A DNA stretch of 64,000 nt, from NCBI GenBank assembly GCA_964580055.1, contig CAZOJI010000027.1, positions 1 to 64,000 on the forward strand. The letters are read 5' to 3'. The notes under the pieces are model-generated. The model was not told the origin of the DNA. It worked only from the letters and a program-made list of their open reading frames with translations, and made no database searches. Below, in pieces: positions 1 through 8,178 of this stretch (position 1 is its first letter; each line of letters begins with the position of its first letter). The translations under genes were made by a program, and so were the position numbers. Source of the DNA: JBDGYW01 sp964580055 (lineage in GTDB: Bacteria > Gemmatimonadota > Gemmatimonadetes > Gemmatimonadales > GWC2-71-9).

Positions 1-213
1 CTAGACCGGACAACCTGCAGCGCCTACTGAACGTCACCCTGAGTAACGCGTGGGTGCTCCTCTTGAGAGTTAGCGATCAAACACTCGAATTCTCTGGCGA
101 GTTCCTGCGCCCCCGAAGACGTCCGGCGACTACGTACATATGAGGCGGTTGGAACAAAGGCCATTCCGTGCTCCTGAGTACCTGCATGCACGGCTGGTGA
201 AGGGAAAGCTCAA

Positions 214-287
214 TCGGGGCGCCGGGATTTGAACCCGGGACCTCCTGGTCCCAAACCAGGCGCGCTACCGGGCTGCGCTACGCCCCG
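214..287 (-). tRNA. tRNA-Pro (anticodon TGG)
   Basis: The minus strand folds as a standard cloverleaf. The 7-bp acceptor CGGGGCG (287-281) pairs with CGCCCCG (221-215). The anticodon stem CCTGG/CCAGG encloses loop TTTGGGA, giving anticodon TGG. The T-loop is GTTCAAATC. The discriminator A is at 214, and the next bases (TTG) show that CCA is not encoded and must be added enzymatically. A weak -10-like TATGTT lies at 311-306. The gene is isolated, with no protein gene within 80 bases on either side. Confidence 0.95.
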
Positions 288-367
288 ATGTACCGTTCGA
301 GCAACAACATAAACGGTCTCAGGTCGCGTCGCCATGGGCGCGGCGCATATTCCCGTCCAAACCCCCA

Positions 368-733
368 ATGCCTAATCCAGCATCTCGCTTCCGCTCACTC
401 CTCGCTCCAAAGGTGCTGATCATCAACGAAATGGCCGACTCCGGTGGCGACTATTTCCCTGGGCCAAAGAGAGGTTCTCAAATGTGGTTCTTCTCGATCC
501 CTACTATGGCCAGCGTTTCAATGCTCGCACTGACAGCCGTCCAGCCTGGATCAACGACGAGCCAGTACGCGGAGCGTTTGACTGACCGCACCAACCTCAA
601 ATACCCTGCGAAAGCTGCGGAGCCCGTTGCACACACCACAGCGCAAAGGCAGATCCCTGAAACGGTGATCTTCGAGCGGATATCGGAGAAGCGCGGTCCG
701 GCCTCGGCGCGGTGGAAACAGGTGAGCAGCTAG
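368..733 (+). pseudogene. Small ORF with an S41/tricorn-peptidase-like fragment
   Basis: This 121-codon open frame is the only candidate coding signal between the tRNA and rdgB (288-745). Residues 14-33 (around APKVLIINEMADSGGDYFP, roughly 407-463) resemble the active-site segment of tricorn-type S41 peptidases, which read roughly PKVMLINEMAGSGGD with a catalytic Ser in SGGD. The similarity ends there: no GTRTWGG-type continuation follows, and the last 85 residues are unrecognised and have no coherent domain character. No Shine-Dalgarno is visible. The best reading is a decayed peptidase scrap fused to random frame; a genuine small lineage-specific gene cannot be excluded. Confidence 0.25.
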
Positions 734-745
734 CTTTCTATCGAG

Positions 746-1363
746 TCACTCCTGCTGCTCGAGCCATTCAGCAAATGCGCGGAATGCTCTCCCGCGATGG
801 CTCACCGCGTGTTTCTCCTCGGGATCGGCTTCGCCGAAGCTCTTCTCGAGATCGTCCGACCAGAAGATGGGGTCGTAGCCGAATCCGTTGGTGCCCCTGG
901 GTTCCTCCAGGATGTAACCGTTGCAGGTGCCCTCGAAAGTCTTTGGTAGCGCGTCAGGTGTCTTGAGGAACGCGACACAGCACCGGTAGCGAGCTTTGCG
1001 CCGCTCCCTCGGCGCTCCCGCGAGACGACGCAAGAGCTCTTCGTTGTTTGCCTTGTCTTGGTCTGACGAAGCGATGGCGAAGCGCTTGGATTTCACGCCG
1101 GGCTGGCCGCCAAGCAAGAACACTTCCAGACCGGAGTCGTCAGCCACGGTAGGAAGTTTCGCCTTGTGAGCAAAGTACTCTGCCTTCCGGAACGCGTTGC
1201 CATCGAACGTGCCGGCATCTTCCAGCTGTTCCTCGAGCGCGAGCTCCGGGATCCCGACCTCGTCGGGGAAGACACACCTGTAGGGAATATTCGCTAGAAT
1301 GGCGCGGATTTCAGGTTGCTTGCCCCTGCTTCTGGTGGCGACTAGCAGTGGAGGTTTCACCAT
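746..1363 (-). CDS. rdgB: XTP/dITP pyrophosphatase (RdgB/HAM1 family)
   Basis: Hydrolyses non-canonical purine triphosphates (XTP, dITP, ITP) to monophosphates, cleaning the nucleotide pool. The 205-residue protein opens with the family signature LLVATRSRGKQPEI, has the metal/substrate segment TVADDSGLEV and ends with the conserved SHRGRAF element. The start is ATG 1363, which overlaps the rph stop by 7 bases (ATGGTGA), so translation is coupled. A longer frame upstream would run inside rph without adding conserved sequence. The rph-rdgB pairing is common in bacteria. Confidence 0.95.
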   Translation of the reverse strand: MVKPPLLVATRSRGKQPEIRAILANIPYRCVFPDEVGIPELALEEQLEDAGTFDGNAFRKAEYFAHKAKLPTVADDSGLEVFLLGGQPGVKSKRFAIASSDQDKANNEELLRRLAGAPRERRKARYRCCVAFLKTPDALPKTFEGTCNGYILEEPRGTNGFGYDPIFWSDDLEKSFGEADPEEKHAVSHRGRAFRAFAEWLEQQE

Positions 1364-2067
1364 CCGAGTACTCTCCGTTGTTCTGCAAACAATCCTCTGG
1401 CACCGGTTGCTGCGAGATCGAGAGCCAGATCCCATTCTTCCCGCGAGAATGGGCGCCCTTCGGCGGTACCTTGTATTTCAACGAACAAATCGGGCTCTGC
1501 CATTACGATATTTGCGTCTACTTGAGCAGAGCTATCCTCCGCATACGAAAGATCGAGCCTGACTTCCCCGTCTACGATTCCGACTGAGATCGCGGCAACG
1601 AGGTTCCTGAAGGGGTTGGTCAAACCCAATTCTCGCTCCATCCATGCGCATGCGTCTGCAGCGGCCACGGCGCTCCCCGTTATGGCGGCCGTTCTCGTGC
1701 CGCCGTCGGCTTGAAGCACGTCGCAGTCAACATGCAGCGTGCGTTCGCCGAACTCAAAATCGCGCAGCGCAGCTCGAAGGCTCCTGCCTATCAACCGCTG
1801 TATCTCGGCCGTCCGACCGCCTGGTCCTCGTCGCTCTCTGGACGTGCGTTCCGTCGTAGACCGGGGCAGCATCGCGTATTCTGCTGTCATCCAACCTAGT
1901 CCACTCCCCCGCCGCCAGTTCGGGACACCATCCGCGACACTAACTGTGCAGAGCACTATAGTGTTGCCCATGGTTGAGAGGCACGAGCCTTCAGCGTACG
2001 GACTCGCTCCCCGCTCGAGGACAACCGGCCGCATTTCATCTTCGCGTCTGCCGTCAGGGCGTGCCAT
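1357..2067 (-). CDS. rph: Ribonuclease PH
   Basis: Phosphorolytic 3'-5' exoribonuclease that trims tRNA 3' ends. At 236 residues it has normal family length. It shows the N-terminal RPDGR motif, the central phosphate-binding RRGPGGRTAEIQRLIGR segment and DVLQADGGTRTAAITG. The SD-like GAGGTG lies 10 bases before ATG 2067. It is first of a two-gene unit with rdgB and separated by about 90 bases from the upstream membrane-protein gene. Confidence 0.96.
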   Translation of the reverse strand: MARPDGRREDEMRPVVLERGASPYAEGSCLSTMGNTIVLCTVSVADGVPNWRRGSGLGWMTAEYAMLPRSTTERTSRERRGPGGRTAEIQRLIGRSLRAALRDFEFGERTLHVDCDVLQADGGTRTAAITGSAVAAADACAWMERELGLTNPFRNLVAAISVGIVDGEVRLDLSYAEDSSAQVDANIVMAEPDLFVEIQGTAEGRPFSREEWDLALDLAATGARGLFAEQRRVLGW

Positions 2068-2154
2068 AGTCGTCTATCACCTCGATAGCATCAGAAGCAA
2101 TAATGAAGGAAGAGAACAGAAAAACAAACGAGGTCCAGGTACGCACTCTGATAG

Positions 2155-2538
2155 TCAGAGCGGGCTTCTGACCTCGATCCTGAGTGTGTCGGTCCTGGTC
2201 GTGAACGGCAACAAGAATGTCACTTCGTATGCAGTGCTGATCATGATCTCCCTGGGACGGAGTGTCCGCCGGATTCTCAGGTTGCTTCGAGCACCGTCCG
2301 GTAGTTCGAGGCTCTCGATCTTCCGGTTCAGGCGCCTCCTTATGGCCGCGTCATCGATACTCGGCGCGAACCCAGCTTGCACGTTCATCTCATCTTTGAG
2401 CTGCCACCGCTTCAGAAAAACCGTTCCGGCGTCAAAGCCATAATAGCCTATTGCAGCTACTAGCAGGATTGAGAACAGGCAGCCCAAACGGACTTTCCCA
2501 TTCCTGTTGCGCAGCGCGGCACATGGCTGGTTCACCAC
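2155..2538 (-). CDS. Small single-pass membrane protein (DUF4845-like)
   Basis: A 127-residue protein. A short basic N-terminus is followed by one hydrophobic segment (about residues 19-36, LGCLFSILLVAAIGYYGF), then a roughly 85-residue domain with an amphipathic helix and beta-rich end. Size and architecture resemble DUF4845-type bitopic proteins, but the match is by pattern only. Its start overlaps the lptE stop by 7 bases, so it is probably co-expressed with the envelope lipoprotein genes. Function unknown. Confidence 0.75.
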   Translation of the reverse strand: MVNQPCAALRNRNGKVRLGCLFSILLVAAIGYYGFDAGTVFLKRWQLKDEMNVQAGFAPSIDDAAIRRRLNRKIESLELPDGARSNLRIRRTLRPREIMISTAYEVTFLLPFTTRTDTLRIEVRSPL

Positions 2539-3038
2539 TGCGACTGCACTCCATCAACGATGTCGGCAACCAGTTTTTCCCAGGCCAATCGACGCCCACG
2601 TTCCTGATCCGGGGGGCGGTACTCCCCGTCTACTTGAATGTTTGACTTTTCCCACAACACCCTGTCTTCGCGAAGATCGTATATCTCCACACTCAGCGAG
2701 ATCTGAATTCGGCGCCGTGTGACTGAGACGTTGCCGGATTGCCTCCCCTGGAATGAAAGCGGGATGTCGGCCGTGTATCGGCTTATCGTACCTCTCACCA
2801 CAGCATCCGCAGTCGCTTCGGCGGCCGCACGCAAGCCGAGGCGTTGCTCCATGGCCTCACGTATTGCCTCTGAGGCTTCCTGGGTCAGTGTCGGCTCCGG
2901 AGTCTGATTGTCGAAGGGGAGAATGGCCACCGTACGTATGTGTCCTGGTAGGCCGCCGCCTGCGAATCCGTAAAGGCAACCACCAGCCGCAAAACACGCG
3001 ACCGCCGCGAAAAAAAAGCTACGGGCGTTCCCAAACAT
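2532..3038 (-). CDS. lptE: LptE-like LPS-assembly lipoprotein
   Basis: The 168-residue precursor has a lipoprotein signal peptide with cleavage at the lipobox AAGGC (Cys21). The mature part has the LptE pattern: VAILPFDNQTPEPTL, a helix with EAIREAM, a GTISRY strand and the C-terminal RVLWEK region. LptE plugs the LptD barrel and helps insert lipopolysaccharide in the outer membrane. The ATG overlaps the preceding lipoprotein gene by 20 bases. lptD is not in this window. Family assignment is likely; the symbol is by analogy. Confidence 0.75.
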   Translation of the reverse strand: MFGNARSFFFAAVACFAAGGCLYGFAGGGLPGHIRTVAILPFDNQTPEPTLTQEASEAIREAMEQRLGLRAAAEATADAVVRGTISRYTADIPLSFQGRQSGNVSVTRRRIQISLSVEIYDLREDRVLWEKSNIQVDGEYRPPDQERGRRLAWEKLVADIVDGVQSQW

Positions 3039-3747
3039 CGGATGTAAAGGACACGGTCGAGTCGATGCTCGACACGTCGAAAACGAACGCGGACGCAGAT
3101 TGTGGAAACCTCATGGTCGCTCTTGTCGGTTGACGAGTCTGCTCATCGTATTGTACCTCCGCCAATCCAACAAGGTCGCCGAAATGGCTCAACGACGCAA
3201 GAAACCTGAGAGGCGGAGTCATACCAACGTAGTACCGGAGGGTGTCGCCATCGACACCGTAGAGCCACCGACGGCTGCCGCCACTCGCCGTACCGTATAC
3301 TTCCGTGTCTGCTGGCGGCTCTCTAGGTATGCCGAGTGCAGCCCAGAAAAGCGGAACCGCCTGCACCATCGCGCTCAAGTCTTCTTCCGGTTCGGCCCAT
3401 ACAACATCCTCGTCGACGAGGAACATGGCCCCCGATCGGCCAAACGGAGCGCGGTAGTCGAATCTCAGCGAGTCAGGAGGTTGAATTCGAAGTGCCGCTT
3501 GCCCCCGCATCGCTCCTCGTTGCGTCTGATAAGTCCAGCGCAAATCGTACCGAACAGGTCCGGCTGGAACCAGACTCTCCATCCATTCGCGAACGGAGTC
3601 CATGCTCACCCGATCCATCCTCTCCGGACCAACTGTTTCCATTCGAGGCATGCACCCGACTGCTGTTATCATGGCAAGAAGCGCCACTATCAATTGAATT
3701 GGATTAGCGTGCCGGTAACGGCCGGCACGGTGTTCTGCGATACCCAT
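3019..3747 (-). CDS. Outer-membrane lipoprotein of LolB/DUF4292 type
   Basis: A 242-residue protein with a signal segment (IQLIVALLAMITAVGC) ending in a lipobox Cys at about residue 32. The mature region has the ordered strand pattern of LolA/LolB-fold proteins: YDLRWTYQTQRG, LRIQPPDSLRFDYRAPFG, then AEVQYDEQ. LolB-type proteins receive lipoproteins at the outer membrane; DUF4292 members share that fold without proven function. It precedes lptE with a 20-base overlap. Fold assignment is an inference from pattern. Confidence 0.65.
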   Translation of the reverse strand: MGIAEHRAGRYRHANPIQLIVALLAMITAVGCMPRMETVGPERMDRVSMDSVREWMESLVPAGPVRYDLRWTYQTQRGAMRGQAALRIQPPDSLRFDYRAPFGRSGAMFLVDEDVVWAEPEEDLSAMVQAVPLFWAALGIPREPPADTEVYGTASGGSRRWLYGVDGDTLRYYVGMTPPLRFLASLSHFGDLVGLAEVQYDEQTRQPTRATMRFPQSASAFVFDVSSIDSTVSFTSDVWERP

Positions 3748-3791
3748 TTATTCTCTCATGCGCTTCATCCTGCGTCCCGCTCAGGGACGCG

Positions 3792-5873
3792 TCAGCGCCT
3801 CCTTATGGTTCGTATTCGCTCACCCTGAGTAATGCGATCAACCACATCCATACCGTGGTCTACCCGCCCGATCACCGTGAATGTTCCATCCAGATGTGGC
3901 TGCGGGCTATACGTTACGAAGAACTGGCTACCTCCGGTATCCGGGCCTGAAGATGCCATACCCACCGTGCCTCGAACATAGCGTCTTCGGCTAGTCTCGT
4001 CTCTCAGGTAAAATCCCGGTCCTCCCCACCCGTCTCCGCGCGGATTTCCAGTTTGCGCGATGAAGTTCGGCACCACGCGGTGCCAAATTCCCCCGTCAAA
4101 GTAATGCCTGTCGGCTAGTTGGAGCATTGCGTCCACGGTGATAGGCGCCTCGGCTGAGAACAGCCTGATGATAACCTCCCCGCGCTCCGTCTCGATGACG
4201 ACCTCGGGGTACTCGCCGCGCTGTTCGGCGGGAAGAACCAAACGGCTCGCGATGTCCCGGTAGTCCTCCGGGTTGCGTTTGGTATCGATAGGTGCGATCG
4301 GGCCCCAACCGGCTGCTGCTGCCGGCAATGTGTCGGCCGCTGCGCGTCGGACAAGGTAGTCGTCACTGTCTGGGAACCGTTGAAGGAACTCTTCTTTGAT
4401 CGTAGTGCTATCCACCAATCCGAGAGCACGTGCCGCCCCGAGTGCCTCAACCACTTCGACGCGCACTTGACTGCCGTTGTAGCGGAGGCTTCGCTCATAA
4501 GCCTCGACAAGCAGTTCCACGTCGGCAGCATTCGGATTCTTGGCGATGCGACCTGCGGCTAACGCCGACACCACGGCATCTGAATGCAGGACGAGATCGC
4601 GAGCAACTTGGTCTCCAAAGACAGAGTCGACCTCGACTATCGCACTGAAGGCACCGCTCACCACGCGAGGATCGGCATCACTCACGAGGTTCTGGAGCCA
4701 AGTCAGCGCCGTGTCCCCTCCGATGATTGCGAGCGCTTCTATCCCTGCGGACCGAAGGAGCCAATCGTTGCTGATTATCCAACCAGCGCAACGTACCAGC
4801 GCAACATCTCTCGCAACCCTGGCCAGGCCTATGAGAGCCTGTCGTCTTTCCGCGAATGTGCCACTCGCCAGGTAATCGACCAGCAACCTCTCGGCTTCAA
4901 TACCACCCAACGATCCCAATGCAGCCAGTGCCTGGATACGCGTGTTGGGATTGATGTCCGATAGTCCGTTTGCGACAGCGGGCACCAAGGATTGTGTGTC
5001 GTAGGAGCCAAGCGAACGCAGAGCGTTGATCCTGACACGAGGATCGTCATCCTCCGTCAGCGGTGCGAGTCGTCGCGAGATCCCGCCGCGATCGATCCCG
5101 GCCGAATCTGCAAAGGGAGCCGTGAGCGACCGCGCCGCGATGGCACGAATCTGGGGATCAGTGTCATCCAGGCCCCTAATGAGGGCATTGGCCCCTACCA
5201 CGGCCCTCAACTTCGCCAGAGAGTAGAGTGCCGCTGACCGAGCAGAACCGGACCTGGACTCGGCGTACTGCACCAGACGTTCCGCCGGAGCCGCCTCCTC
5301 TAGTCTCCACGCCTCACCAAGAGCCCGGATAACAGTAGCGGGCAGCCCGTCACCAGCAATTGCCCGTCCAACCCAGCGCACAAGCAACTGCTCAAAGAAC
5401 AGAGCCGCTTCATCGCCACCAATTCGTGCGATAGCAGCGACGATTTCAACGTGTGTTGCATCTTGCTCGCTGGGTGGAGTGGCCAATACCAACTCACGCA
5501 GCGACGCAACGACGTTCCTGTCGCCAATCAACCCGAAAGCGAATGCTGCATCTTGCCGCACCGCCGGCACCGGGTCTTCGAGAAGGGCGAAGAGTATCCT
5601 AATACCGCGAACGTCCCCAATCCTTCCAATAGCAAGCGCAGCTCTGCGACGCACCATAGGCTCGGGACGGCGAGCCGCCACGGCCAGTAACGCCTCATCA
5701 AACACGCGAGCGTCCTCTATTTCCAGCACGCTTGCAACCGCGTCTACAACCGCCTGATCCTGGGCAACACTGGTAGATTGGCTCGCTGGTACCGCGCCGA
5801 GACTAAATGCGCACAGGATCCGGAACCACGATGAGTGCTTCTCGAACGGTTTGTGGAATCGTGGTGCGTTCAT
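3792..5873 (-). CDS. Secreted HEAT-repeat protein fused to a cyclophilin-type peptidyl-prolyl isomerase
   Basis: A 693-residue protein. Residues 1-38 look like a signal peptide (hydrophobic WFRILCAFSLGAVPA). Residues about 40-510 are tandem HEAT/PBS-type alpha repeats (AALAIGRIGD, AAFAFGLIGD, ALRSLGSYD). Residues about 555-693 form a cyclophilin domain with WHRVVPNFIAQTG, GGPGFYLRDE, GSQFFVTY and LDGTFTVIGRV, close to the bacterial single-domain consensus, so the isomerase is probably active in the periplasm. The start lies 71 bases inside the preceding thioesterase gene; the signal peptide supports it. Confidence 0.88.
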   Translation of the reverse strand: MNAPRFHKPFEKHSSWFRILCAFSLGAVPASQSTSVAQDQAVVDAVASVLEIEDARVFDEALLAVAARRPEPMVRRRAALAIGRIGDVRGIRILFALLEDPVPAVRQDAAFAFGLIGDRNVVASLRELVLATPPSEQDATHVEIVAAIARIGGDEAALFFEQLLVRWVGRAIAGDGLPATVIRALGEAWRLEEAAPAERLVQYAESRSGSARSAALYSLAKLRAVVGANALIRGLDDTDPQIRAIAARSLTAPFADSAGIDRGGISRRLAPLTEDDDPRVRINALRSLGSYDTQSLVPAVANGLSDINPNTRIQALAALGSLGGIEAERLLVDYLASGTFAERRQALIGLARVARDVALVRCAGWIISNDWLLRSAGIEALAIIGGDTALTWLQNLVSDADPRVVSGAFSAIVEVDSVFGDQVARDLVLHSDAVVSALAAGRIAKNPNAADVELLVEAYERSLRYNGSQVRVEVVEALGAARALGLVDSTTIKEEFLQRFPDSDDYLVRRAAADTLPAAAAGWGPIAPIDTKRNPEDYRDIASRLVLPAEQRGEYPEVVIETERGEVIIRLFSAEAPITVDAMLQLADRHYFDGGIWHRVVPNFIAQTGNPRGDGWGGPGFYLRDETSRRRYVRGTVGMASSGPDTGGSQFFVTYSPQPHLDGTFTVIGRVDHGMDVVDRITQGERIRTIRRR

Positions 5874-6246
5874 GGTTGGAATCCAATGCCATCAGGGACG
5901 TTTGCGCGGTGGCCACTAGCTGCGAGTCTGCCGGCCGCTCCACTGCGTAACCGAAGACAACTCTACGACTCAGCACCTCACGCACCCAACAGCTCACTGC
6001 GAGCACGTCGTCGTAACGTGCGATAGATCTGTAGCGCAGCCGCGCATCTACTACTGGGAGTAGCAGGCCATTCTCTTCCAGTTCGCGGTATCCGATCCCT
6101 ATCTCGCGCATGAAGTCAGTGCGCGCCTGCTCGCACCACACCAGATAGTTTGAGTGGTGTGCGATACCCATCTGGTCTGTCTCCGCGTAACGCACGCGAA
6201 TCTCAGTGGAACCTACGCCTCCTTGAATCATGTTCCTTTTCGCCAT
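5803..6246 (-). CDS. Acyl-CoA thioesterase, YbgC/4-hydroxybenzoyl-CoA thioesterase-like hotdog protein
   Basis: The 147-residue hotdog-fold protein has the signature IRVRYAETDQMGIAHHSNYLVWCEQAR, with the catalytic Asp in ETDQMG and the helix start HHSNY, as in YbgC and 4HBT enzymes. YbgC members hydrolyse short acyl-CoA and often sit near Tol-Pal genes, which are not seen here. The start is uncertain: ATG 6246 and ATG 6231 are both possible, and a strong SD-like AAGGAGG lies just inside the coding region. The 3' end overlaps the HEAT-cyclophilin gene. Confidence 0.88.
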   Translation of the reverse strand: MAKRNMIQGGVGSTEIRVRYAETDQMGIAHHSNYLVWCEQARTDFMREIGIGYRELEENGLLLPVVDARLRYRSIARYDDVLAVSCWVREVLSRRVVFGYAVERPADSQLVATAQTSLMALDSNHERTTIPQTVREALIVVPDPVRI

Positions 6247-6395
6247 ACTCCGAGCGATATTTGGCCCGGTCCTTGGCCGCCGGGACCTCGTTGCCGCTTG
6301 CCCAGCGTCGAGGTCACGCCTGCGGCAAGTTATGCATGCCGCTTCCCCGTCTGTGACGCCAAACGCGTGGGCCTCGTCCGTTACCTATATGCAAT

Positions 6396-6554
6396 TCAGT
6401 AGTGTGTTTCTCCCCAGCCCGCACCAATACGTCGAGGAGAGTACAGCGGCGATCTCTCGAACCCAGAGTTGTGTCGACTCTTTGGCCAGCCGCGAGTCTT
6501 GAGAGATAGGACGTAGCGGCGTACATCTACGGCGCTGAAGAGGTGCTTGGTCAT
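6396..6554 (-). pseudogene. Short open frame downstream of the BMC fragment, probable decayed second microcompartment gene
   Basis: A 52-codon frame starts at ATG 6554 with AGAGG five bases upstream, and begins MTKHLFSAVDVRRYV before losing protein character. Further on, in another frame (about 6300-6380), VTDEAHAFGVT reads like the TPxARDEAHxxGV element that I associate with N-terminal domains of some microcompartment-linked enzymes. That suggests one gene broken by frameshifts or deletion. The region 6247-6582 holds nothing else I can support. The link to microcompartments is an inference from position and these short motifs only. Confidence 0.3.
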
Positions 6555-6582
6555 CTTGTCCTCTTAACGCCATATGCGCGTT

Positions 6583-6783
6583 TCATCGACGCCCCCCGCC
6601 GGCTTCGCTCGCGGCTTTCACCGCCCCTACGTCATCTCGCATCATCACGGGGACGAACCCGCTCCCCACTTTCTCCTTCCCGACCAGATTCGCCGGTGCT
6701 CCCTTGACCACGGTATCTGCCGCCTCCATGGTGCCTGCGAGGCCCCTGGTCTCGATAAACCCCAAAGCATCTTCTGGCAACAC
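6583..6783 (-). pseudogene. Truncated bacterial microcompartment (BMC-H) shell protein gene
   Basis: The 66-residue frame matches the first two-thirds of a PduA/EutM/CcmK-type BMC domain. ALGFIETRGLAGTMEAAD is followed by VKGAPANLVGKEKVGSGF and then RDDVGAVKAASEAG. Normal BMC-H proteins run about 90-95 residues; here the frame ends after SEAGGGRR, so the last strand and helix (normally leading to VHVIPRPH) are missing in every frame. The 5' end looks intact: GTG start, SD GGAGGGG 8 bases upstream and a promoter at 6870-6841. No other shell or enzyme gene is nearby. It may still be expressed as a short product, but it is probably a remnant. Confidence 0.75.
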
Positions 6784-6840
6784 CTATTCTTCCCCTCCAG
6801 ATGGGAGCACAATGGGAGCACGGGGTGGGTCAGCGCGAGC

Positions 6841-6870
6841 AAGATAAGAGGCTCCCGATCCGAAAGTCAA
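6841..6870 (-). promoter_or_regulatory. Sigma70-like promoter for the BMC fragment
   Basis: On the minus strand, -35 TTGACT (6870-6865), an 18-bp spacer and -10 TATCTT (6846-6841) lie upstream of the GTG at 6783. It is arranged back-to-back with the lpxH promoter at 6884-6912. Read by eye, not scored. Confidence 0.5.
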
Positions 6871-6883
6871 ACACCACAAGAGG

Positions 6884-6912
6884 TTGCGGGCTCCAGTTGG
6901 CGCCCGTATACT
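6884..6912 (+). promoter_or_regulatory. Sigma70-like promoter for the lpxH-like gene (leaderless)
   Basis: -35 TTGCGG (6884-6889), a 17-bp spacer and -10 TATACT (6907-6912). The expected transcription start, 6-7 bases downstream, falls on the GTG start codon at 6918. The mRNA is therefore predicted to be leaderless, and no Shine-Dalgarno is present. Confidence 0.6.
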
Positions 6913-6917
6913 GCGCC

Positions 6918-7655
6918 GTGCCCAGTTCGACAACCGTCACGGTCATATCGGATGCCCATCTGAGCAGCCCTAGAGACGAAACATCGGCGGCGTTTCACAG
7001 CTTTCTGGAAACCTTACCGGACAGTTGTGACCACCTCCTGATCAATGGCGATCTATTCGAGTTCTGGTTCACCTACAGCTCTGTTATCCCGCGTTCCGCT
7101 TTCTCCACGCTTGCGGCGCTAGCGAAACTGAGGCAGGCTGGAGTCCGTCTGACCGTATTTGGCGGCAACCACGACCAGTGGGGAGGTGGTTTTTGGGAAA
7201 ACGAACTGGAAGCCGAGTATTTCGCCAAGCCGACGGAAATGCACCTTGCCGGCTGGTCAGCCTGGGTGGGTCATGGCCACGGAATCGTCGAGCTGGACAG
7301 AACTGGGCGGTGGATGCACGGTTTGACCGCCAAACCGATTACGGCACGAGCATTCAGCCTCGTTCACCCGGACATGGCCTTCTGGATGGTGCGCCTGCTG
7401 TCCCGGCGGCTTGCGCGCCGGCATCGCGGTGATGCAATCATTGCACGGGCCGCAACTGCCCAGGCGGAGTTCGCGCGGCAGCTATTGCGGGATCGGGATA
7501 CCCTGGACTTGGTGGTGCTGGGACACACGCATCGCCATGCCCTCGAATCCATCGGTTCCAATCGTTGGTATTTGAATCCCGGTGCCTGGGTGGAACAGTA
7601 TCGCTACGCAGTAGTCACTTCCGAAGGCCCGGAACTTCGACAATACCAGGCGTAA
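6918..7655 (+). CDS. lpxH: UDP-2,3-diacylglucosamine pyrophosphatase-like metallophosphoesterase (LpxH family)
   Basis: A 245-residue calcineurin-like phosphoesterase. Metal motifs occur in order: SDAHLSS, NGDLFEFW, GGNHDQWG, GHGHG and GHTHRHALE. The NGDLFEFW plus GNHD combination and the protein size are typical of LpxH/LpxH2, which removes UMP from UDP-2,3-diacylglucosamine in lipid A synthesis; a related phosphohydrolase is possible. GTG 6918 is chosen because the promoter sits immediately upstream and the domain begins 8 codons later. The 3' end overlaps the convergent downstream gene by 41 bases. Confidence 0.82.
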   Translation: MPSSTTVTVISDAHLSSPRDETSAAFHSFLETLPDSCDHLLINGDLFEFWFTYSSVIPRSAFSTLAALAKLRQAGVRLTVFGGNHDQWGGGFWENELEAEYFAKPTEMHLAGWSAWVGHGHGIVELDRTGRWMHGLTAKPITARAFSLVHPDMAFWMVRLLSRRLARRHRGDAIIARAATAQAEFARQLLRDRDTLDLVVLGHTHRHALESIGSNRWYLNPGAWVEQYRYAVVTSEGPELRQYQA

Positions 7656-8178
7656 TCCGGGACTTCGATCTCAGACGAAGACTGACACCTACTCCGATTG
7701 CACCGCCGGGTAGTGAGGTAGCCGCCAGATCGGCAGGGAAGTCCCAGAGGTGCGCAGATACGAACGCTTCCGCCCCCGCAACAAGGTGATTGAAGATCAA
7801 CACCACCAACCAATCCTGAAACTCGGCGCGCTTGTTGTCCAGCGAATCAGGGTCGACACCGATCTTCTTCTGATAACTCAGCTGACGCAGCGACTTCACA
7901 GTCATCGTGAGACTCAAACCCTCCCAGAACACGAAGAACGTTCCGGGCCCTCTCTGCCCCAACACGGCCTGGCCCCAACCCGGCAACAACATCGACTGAC
8001 CCAGCGCGGCAAGGGGAGACACCGGAGGCTTGAAACGGAACGGAGGTACCGGGATTGTGTCGGCAGGGTCCGGACGCTCCTGTTGTTGGGTTGGTGGAGG
8101 CTGGACGACCTGTGCAGAGAGCGAGCCGGCAATGGCCAAGGACAGGACGACCAGAGAAGACGCACTCAACCAGCGCAT
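7615..8178 (-). CDS. Exported DUF5683-like membrane protein
   Basis: A 187-residue protein. It has a signal peptide (SLVVLSLAIAGSLSAQ), a Pro-rich linker at residues about 25-50, then SPLAALGQSMLLPGWGQAVLG, which matches the SxLPGxGQ core of DUF5683-like proteins. Hydrophobic segments and a C-terminal GVGVSLRLR strand follow. Function is unknown; this type is frequent in Bacteroidota- and Gemmatimonadota-like genomes. The start overlaps the lipid kinase stop by 13 bases. The 41-base overlap with convergent lpxH leaves no room for a terminator. Confidence 0.72.
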   Translation of the reverse strand: MRWLSASSLVVLSLAIAGSLSAQVVQPPPTQQQERPDPADTIPVPPFRFKPPVSPLAALGQSMLLPGWGQAVLGQRGPGTFFVFWEGLSLTMTVKSLRQLSYQKKIGVDPDSLDNKRAEFQDWLVVLIFNHLVAGAEAFVSAHLWDFPADLAATSLPGGAIGVGVSLRLRSKSRITPGIVEVPGLRK

